Origin: Mesostigma viride
Taxonomy: Eukaryota > Streptophyta > Mesostigmatophyceae > Mesostigmatales > Mesostigmataceae
Assembly (NCBI GenBank): GCA_009746045.1
Contig: RPFO01000103.1
Coordinates: 1,275,121-1,337,120 of the forward strand
Length of the DNA: 62,000 bases
Direction: 5' to 3'
Each line of letters opens with the position of its first letter. Position 1 is the first letter of the stretch. Positions 60,601 through 62,000 of the stretch are shown here, one piece after another. Position numbers and translations under genes: made by a program. The notes below the pieces were generated by a model. The model did no database searches. It saw only the letters and a list, made by a program, of their open reading frames with translations, and was not told where the DNA came from.

Positions 60601-62000
60601 TATTTATATTCACATACCAACGTAGGTTTACAAGGCTTATTCATACGTTGTATTCACAATGCCTTTGAGACTTAGTCTACAGCAAAGCATGGAGACTAAC
60701 TGCGTTGGGCATGTATGCTCTAGCCTCACCCAATACGGACACCCATGTGCCATGCACACCGCTGGCACATGCAGGCATCGAGGCGCATTTACTCTATTGA
60801 TGACTTATAACCCAATCACGTTTGCATACTCTGCTGGCTGGCTGGCCGGTTTGCAGGCGTCTCGGCGCAGATCGACCTGGCGGCTTCCCGCGTCACGGAA
60901 TTGCGCCAGCTGTACCAGTGCGGCTTCAACACCATCGCGGGATGCCCGCTCTCCAAGTTTGTCGAGTGGTCGGAGATCTGCAACGTCCAATACAAGATGC
61001 AGGCTCTCTTCCAAGCCACCGGGGTGCCCTTCCCTCCGCCGGCGGTACGGTCACCGCCACCGCCGCTGTTACGGCCACCCCCACCCCCTGGTGCCGCCAG
61101 GCCACCGCCACCCCTAAGGCCGCCACCGCCCCTGCCAAGGTCCCCCCCACCGAGTCCGTCACCCCCCCCATCAAGCCCGCGTAAGTGTCCTAATCTCGGC
61201 TCATCTCAAGTGAGGAATGGATTTCCGAAGACTGACTAGGCTGGGTAGGGCTTGCAGTGCGCTTTCCGGCACAATTTGTCGAACTCAGGGGTGCGTCTCA
61301 TGTTGCATGGCATGGCGCTGCATATACGCGGTTGGGTAGTGGTGGAAGGGGTAGGGGAAGGGGGGAGGGGGAAGGGGGAGGGGGAAGGGGGAGGGGGAGG
61401 GGGAGGGGGAGGGGAGGGGAGGGGGAGGGGAGGGGAGGGGAGGGGAGGGGGAGGGGGAGGGGGAGGGGAGGGGGAGGAGGGGGAGGGGGAGGGGGAGGGG
61501 AGGGGAGGGGAGGGGAGGGGGAGGGGAGGGGAGGGGAGGGGGAGGGGGAGGGGAGGGGGAGGGGGGAGGGGAGGGAGGGGAGGGGAGGGGAGAGGGGAGG
61601 GGGAGGGGGAGGGGAGGGGAGGGGGAGGGTATGTGGATTACAAACTTTCTTGCAATGATTTGTGTCCATAGCAGGTTCCTGTTGGGGGGGGGGAATCCAA
61701 AGGGCTTCGACTGCAACGTTCAACAGGGGCCTCCTGTCATTGCTTGTCTGCAACATTTACCTCACAATCGAGCATAACAGTTTCAGCCTATTCGTAGTTC
61801 TCTATTATGTAACATTACATCTCAATCTAGTGTTCTAGACCGTTCGTAGTGCCTGACACCGAGCCTAGCTGTTCAACAAGCCTCCCTCACGAGGATCCAA
61901 CCCTTTTGCCAACCCAACCCTGTCTGCCCCCACCCCACACACGCTCTTGTCTGGGCATGTTTCAGCCCCGCCTGTCGACCTGCAAGCCGCGTGCGACGAC
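35395..62000 (+). CDS. Secreted modular Cys-rich/poly-proline protein, signal exon plus eight modules, 3' partial
   Basis: I do not recognise the family; structure suggests a secreted, hydroxyproline-type wall or matrix glycoprotein. Exons: 35395-35644, 36663-37079, 38161-38543, 39918-40436, 41459-41845, 49922-50305, 50902-51291, 52225-52620, 60857-61180, 61966 to beyond the window. Every intron is phase 1, splitting a Cys codon (T/GC) at each module boundary, and all module exons except the third are multiples of three. Each module has an N-half (LY.CG....I.GCP...F.E....C), a linker starting PFPPP and a C-half ending LCP...C....G.C..PCPC, with about ten cysteines. Two LTR retrotransposons sit in introns. 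The third exon has a one-base frame break. Confidence 0.8.
35645..36662. other. Intron 1 of the modular gene
   Basis: No gene is seen. A Cys-rich open stretch near 36538-36640 follows an acceptor-like GCAG but would begin with TGA in the expected phase, so I left it out. Confidence 0.55.
36663..37079 (+). CDS. Modular protein exon 2: module 1
   Basis: 139 codons, phase 1 at both ends. N-half IAAQVRAIAPQTN ... FQCGRQSITGCPLSKFF, linker PFPPPAGTGRPPPP, C-half ending CLAPCAC. Donor GTACGT. Confidence 0.8.
37080..38160. other. Intron 2 of the modular gene
   Basis: Unique sequence without a supportable gene or repeat. Confidence 0.6.
38161..38543 (+). pseudogene. Modular protein exon 3: module 2 with a frame break in the proline linker
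   Basis: Both halves are well preserved (FECKITSIGDCPLANFLDY; YFWDNQLCPDESCRTQTG) and splice sites match the other modules, but the exon is 383 bp, not a multiple of three. The halves are in different frames, and the change lies in a run of seven C near 38335. One missing C would explain it. Either the base is a sequencing/assembly error or the module is broken; because the exon is phase 1-1, skipping it would keep the rest in frame. Confidence 0.65.
38544..39917. other. Intron 3 of the modular gene
   Basis: No gene seen. A ~60-bp stretch near 38720-38790 (AAGGCTACACAT, GAACGACTCGA, AGCTACCATGGTCCGGATTC) resembles 52018-52110 in a later intron, so introns were probably copied together with modules. 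Confidence 0.55.
39918..40436 (+). CDS. Modular protein exon 4: module 3, longest linker
   Basis: 173 codons, phase 1-1, unbroken. The proline linker is about 65 residues (PFPPPGGASSPPPPPKSPPP and on), the longest complete one in the gene. C-half YAFDNRLCPDNLCKVQAG...NPCPC. Confidence 0.8.
40437..41458. repeat. Intron 4 with a 28-bp minisatellite
   Basis: At about 40468-40700 some eight copies of a 28-bp unit (GGGTTACTATGGCATATGTA plus GTGTGACA) lie close to the donor. The rest of the intron, to 41458, shows no gene. Confidence 0.85.
41459..41845 (+). CDS. Modular protein exon 5: module 4
   Basis: 129 codons, phase 1-1. LYDCGDSDIGGCPVSVFFEY, short linker (PFPPPATRPPPPPPLG), C-half FAYDEQLCPAASCKNSTGG. 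An LTR element begins only 12 bp after its end, leaving GTGAGTGGGAAC of the intron. Confidence 0.82.
41853..41857. repeat. Target site duplication, left copy (GGAAC)
   Basis: GGAAC precedes the LTR at 41858 and is repeated at 49243-49247 after the right LTR. Confidence 0.9.
41858..42556 (+). repeat. Left LTR, family A copy 2
   Basis: Starts AGTTAACGCC, ends TTAACT; TATATAAA at 42346-42353. Confidence 0.92.
42557..47039 (+). other. Internal sequence of copy 2 without intact genes
   Basis: Several short open frames (for example 43176-43562 and 43608-43868) are rich in Arg and might be remnants of a gag-like region, but I cannot align them with confidence. A short tandem motif (GACTGGGTATGTCGC) is at about 43780-43850. 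The fragment at 45009-45420 matches copy 1 around the junction before the protease-like domain. Confidence 0.5.
47040..47738 (+). pseudogene. RT end and RNase H fragment of family A pol
   Basis: The frame from about 47186 reads EIFVDSSMDARQVTKVRG ... LLTDSMGMVQF almost as in copy 1. A 4-bp loss near 47570 shifts the frame before ENPADALTK, which continues to 47738 in another frame. Confidence 0.85.
47739..48544 (+). other. 3' noncoding region of copy 2, with a ~60-bp duplication
   Basis: Nearly identical to 24748-25495, except that a ~60-bp segment beginning AGGAATCCAAGCTGACTGTC is present twice (about 48356 and 48416). The polypurine tract is at 48527-48540. Confidence 0.85.
48545..49242 (+). 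repeat. Right LTR, family A copy 2
   Basis: Matches 41858-42556 with a handful of changes, including a small deletion near 48700. Ends TTAACT, followed by the GGAAC duplication. Confidence 0.92.
49243..49921. other. Remainder of intron 5 of the modular gene
   Basis: Continues the intron interrupted at 41857. The donor region of exon 5 is echoed at about 49374 (CATGTGAGTGGGAACACCTG). A pair of TATAATCGAT words flanks an AT-rich spacer near 49636-49670. No gene seen. Confidence 0.6.
49922..50305 (+). CDS. Modular protein exon 6: module 5
   Basis: 128 codons, phase 1-1: LYECGFDSIAGCPISRFFEY, linker PFPPPNPPPAPPPPGP, C-half YYWDTNLCPAEICRTQSD...DPCPC. Its donor is the first of six near-identical GTGAGTGC words in the intron. 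Confidence 0.82.
50306..50452 (+). repeat. Minisatellite of repeated 5' splice sites
   Basis: A 27-28-bp unit (CCCCGCCCCTGCCCTTGTGA plus GTGC) repeats the last bases of exon 6 and its donor. GTGAGT donors occur at 50306, 50334, 50361, 50389, 50417 and 50444. In the exon reading frame a TGA at 50335-50337 follows, so only the first two donors avoid an early stop, and the second changes the frame. Confidence 0.9.
50453..50901. other. Rest of intron 6
   Basis: Contains an AT-rich palindromic cluster at about 50597-50661 built from TTATAGTATATCAT and its complement. No gene. Confidence 0.65.
50902..51291 (+). CDS. Modular protein exon 7: module 6
   Basis: 130 codons, phase 1-1: LYQCGYNTIAGCPVGKFVEW, linker PFPPPGALVKPPPPPF, C-half FFWDTQYCPAEICRTLAG...NPCPC. 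Confidence 0.83.
51292..52224. repeat. Intron 7 with an 80-bp minisatellite
   Basis: About three copies of an 80-bp unit (GTGCTTTCCCTAGGACAAAG and GGGGCAGAGGATGATGAG) lie at 51421-51650. The segment near 52018-52110 resembles intron 3. No gene. Confidence 0.8.
52225..52620 (+). CDS. Modular protein exon 8: module 7
   Basis: 132 codons, phase 1-1: the split Cys is followed by LSAQMDLAMARAAELRQLHD, then CGYTTIAGCPVARFIEW, linker PFPPPVRPTRPPPPPPP, C-half YNFDSQLCPAESCKNGTGG...NPCPC. Confidence 0.82.
52621..53049. other. Intron 8 before the inserted element
   Basis: Unique sequence; no gene or repeat recognised. Confidence 0.6.
53050..53054. repeat. Target site duplication, left copy (GCGTT)
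   Basis: GCGTT precedes the LTR at 53055 and is repeated at 60702-60706 after the other LTR. Confidence 0.9.
53055..53527 (-). repeat. 3' LTR of family B element
   Basis: 473 bp; on the minus strand a TATAAATA box is at 53434-53427. Confidence 0.93.
53528..53901 (-). other. 3' noncoding region of family B element
   Basis: Between the pol stop and the 3' LTR. On the minus strand it ends in A-rich sequence and CTGG before the LTR, weaker as a polypurine tract than in family A. Short GGTTGGCTGGTT-like repeats occur at about 53630-53720. Confidence 0.6.
53902..56151 (-). CDS. Pol part 2 of family B: protease-like, reverse transcriptase, RNase H
   Basis: 742 residues counted from 56130. A protease-like domain is at the start (LAIDTQAQVSVI, D62; LLG at 125-127). 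Reverse transcriptase shows KATDIKRAFLRGD (D341), NIGVEGLVSAP and WHGDD (433-436). RNase H shows MDSSME, SAECRA, YTDSQS and EDNPADALTK, and the frame ends at a stop just before 53902. The frame stays open upstream of 56130 (reading LTRHEVAG before the TTG) and overlaps the end of the integrase frame, which lies one base away (-1). A frameshift or a consensus error must join the two for a single polyprotein, unlike family A where both parts share one frame. Confidence 0.9.
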   Translation of the reverse strand, partial: TRHEVAGLEALAQPQGTKLSANPPALRSRLAVALQALHRSHKQQAAVAAGLAKVSAVCTSQDPWTLAIDTQAQVSVISAQAIPGLEIAPSFWARVQDFSGQSSLDVVGQVMLPILGIQTPFQVVEGYSGNTLLGEPFVSYPGVLISANELSVTGVGAVPLDHFKIPLSSIVPGMDAVIKAVNTQYAPGEIPDLDKLVHSQFLHPSAFGLGKWDIAMHSPHQISHVIQECKTQKGFTKWLMAIVHQARQEWVLPNPKNPQYKPPVTPSWDVPEGAKKLRLKFVLKQKPQKVGSPIFHARPCVTELKGTSTLPKGETYTPGLQQTSLRIMLSLFLHNLNAGQDYVCKATDIKRAFLRGDPEKAESVWKGKVYVVDTPAVWKPYIDEPHLIINIGVEGLVSAPKIFRDSAEEVFKKLKATYDDLDPCFFVVPTPSGLLFFVWHGDDQLICGPRAEVETFIQQVQESYEIGKQVELSTTPIQFCGIMLQLHRQPDQWVCSLSPPAEYIQDCLDLLQDNYLPLHMCATVQGKLGWWSAICGAPLAVISRVTHDVLVKIKCSHIRKLVNDCPPLILHGLNLMEDIHIQCVMDSSMESRTINQMGARESGLFFLTNRSDYMSLTSWYSRLHRRKPGSSNSAECRAVVSAALHARSLQHMLTWLQTQAGSTCNVISHLYTDSQSVISFLTKKSVSAAVHTDLDWVILKQEATYFSSWTHVDDEDNPADALTKLRDAAGQQYQLLFQNMNPYDIRVSV
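56151..57785 (-). CDS. Gag C-terminus (CCHC) and integrase of family B
   Basis: 544 residues counted from 57785. The N-terminus is an Asn/Gln repeat region. A CCHC knuckle CLRCFQRGHARHNC (C68, C71, H76, C81) is followed by a second Cys cluster (C94, C97, C111, C120). Integrase has a textbook zinc site H184, H189, C220, C223 and a catalytic triad D248, D303, E333 (GQGVIERTI). A C-terminal basic segment near residues 470-500 (NGKRHRVSCHRIKKYY) follows. No protease motif lies between knuckle and integrase. Confidence 0.9.
57587..60210 (-). pseudogene. gag region of family B, in several frames
   Basis: The ATG at 60210 (MAITNKNVAKKL) is only 18 bp after the 5' LTR. A Lys-rich and then Glu/Arg-rich coiled section runs to about 59330, shifts frame, continues to about 59045 (LAELARSAHFKTMSS ...), shifts again into a Pro-rich and Gln-rich section (about 59045-58522), and then a capsid-like section (58525-57900, KINIAGLPEGHTVEQA) in a further frame. 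Four frame changes in an element with nearly identical LTRs point to assembly errors, introns or real decay. Function of Gag is inferred from position. Confidence 0.7.
60229..60701 (-). repeat. 5' LTR of family B element
   Basis: 473 bp. Minus-strand TATAAATA box at 60608-60601. The GCGTT duplication follows at 60702-60706. Confidence 0.93.
60857..61180 (+). CDS. Modular protein exon 9: N-half of module 8 and linker
   Basis: 108 codons, phase 1-1. The N-half (LYQCGFNTIAGCPLSKFVEW) is followed by a long Pro-rich linker (PFPPPAVRSPPPP and on). Unlike other modules, the exon stops inside the linker at GTAAGT (61181), so the C-half is on the next exon. Confidence 0.8.
61181..61965. repeat. Intron 9 with (GGGGA)n tract
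   Basis: About 280 bp of GGGGA/GGGGGA units at 61351-61628. Open frames across it are artefacts. The intron ends GTTTCAG. Confidence 0.93.
61966..62000 (+). CDS. Modular protein exon 10: start of the C-half of module 8 (cut by window end)
   Basis: In phase 1 it reads PPVDLQAACDD, matching the beginning of the C-half in other modules (Cys followed by acidic residues). The rest is outside the window. Confidence 0.65.

Larger units (their letters stand above)
53055..60701 (-). mobile_element. Complete Copia-like LTR retrotransposon, family B, minus strand
   Basis: Two LTRs of exactly 473 bp (53055-53527 and 60229-60701) differ at only three positions I can find, so the insertion is young. They begin AGTTAG and end CTAACT, and GCGTT is duplicated at the insertion site. 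Reading on the minus strand: gag in several frames (60210 to about 57600), CCHC knuckles and integrase (57785-56151), then protease-like domain, reverse transcriptase and RNase H (about 56150-53902). It is clearly related to family A in domain order and motifs, but the proteins are strongly diverged. It sits in an intron of the modular gene in the opposite orientation. Confidence 0.95.

Noticed and set aside
61252-61756. Gly/Glu/Arg and proline-rich frames at the window end
   Set aside because: They are translations of the (GGGGA)n tract within intron 9.
35395-62000. Assignment of the modular gene to pherophorins
   Set aside because: The Cys spacing and the PFPPP-linker/PCPC pattern do not match the pherophorin domain as I remember it; only the poly-proline rod is similar.

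Overview
This window looks like nuclear DNA of a green alga, most likely a volvocine or Chlamydomonas-like chlorophyte. That is an inference. It rests on the C-terminal half of a kinesin-2 associated protein (the FLA3/KAP subunit of intraflagellar transport), a secreted Cys-rich/poly-proline modular protein of the kind expected in an algal wall or matrix, intron-dense genes with GTGAGT-type donors, and abundant simple repeats and retrotransposons. There are no bacterial-style operons, and I could support no tRNA, rRNA or CRISPR array.

Layout. Positions 1-15332 (+) hold 13 exons of the KAP/FLA3 gene, whose 5' part lies before the window. Its introns are packed with microsatellites, minisatellites and partial tandem copies of the flanking exon edges. 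Positions 15333-35394 are a retroelement-rich interval: a ~170-bp tandem repeat, a possible two-exon ORF, a LINE-type non-LTR element (ORF1, endonuclease, reverse transcriptase) whose ORF1 is split by a complete ~8-kb Copia-like LTR element (18161-26194), then an inverted 5'-truncated LINE copy and a 500-bp TCCG microsatellite. From 35395 to the window end (+) runs one large gene: a signal-peptide exon followed by eight modules. Seven are single phase-1/phase-1 exons and the eighth is split in its proline linker. Two LTR elements sit in its introns: a non-autonomous relative of the first Copia (41858-49242) and a second Copia family on the minus strand (53055-60701).

Most notable. The two divergent Copia families share a domain order I do not recognise as standard, GAG-INT-protease-RT-RNaseH, with the protease-like domain after integrase instead of before it. 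They also share an HGDD reverse transcriptase box, a DT[N/Q]A protease motif, LTR ends AGTTA...TAACT instead of TG...CA, no TGG primer site next to the LTR, and clean 5-bp target duplications. The second notable pattern is the repeated 'echoing' of splice-site regions: partial exon-edge copies lie upstream of acceptors and downstream of donors in most KAP introns, and one exon of the modular gene has its donor amplified six-fold.

Limits. Exon boundaries come from reading frame, splice consensus and remembered family sequence, not transcripts. Several single-base frame breaks lie in or near homopolymers and could be assembly errors.
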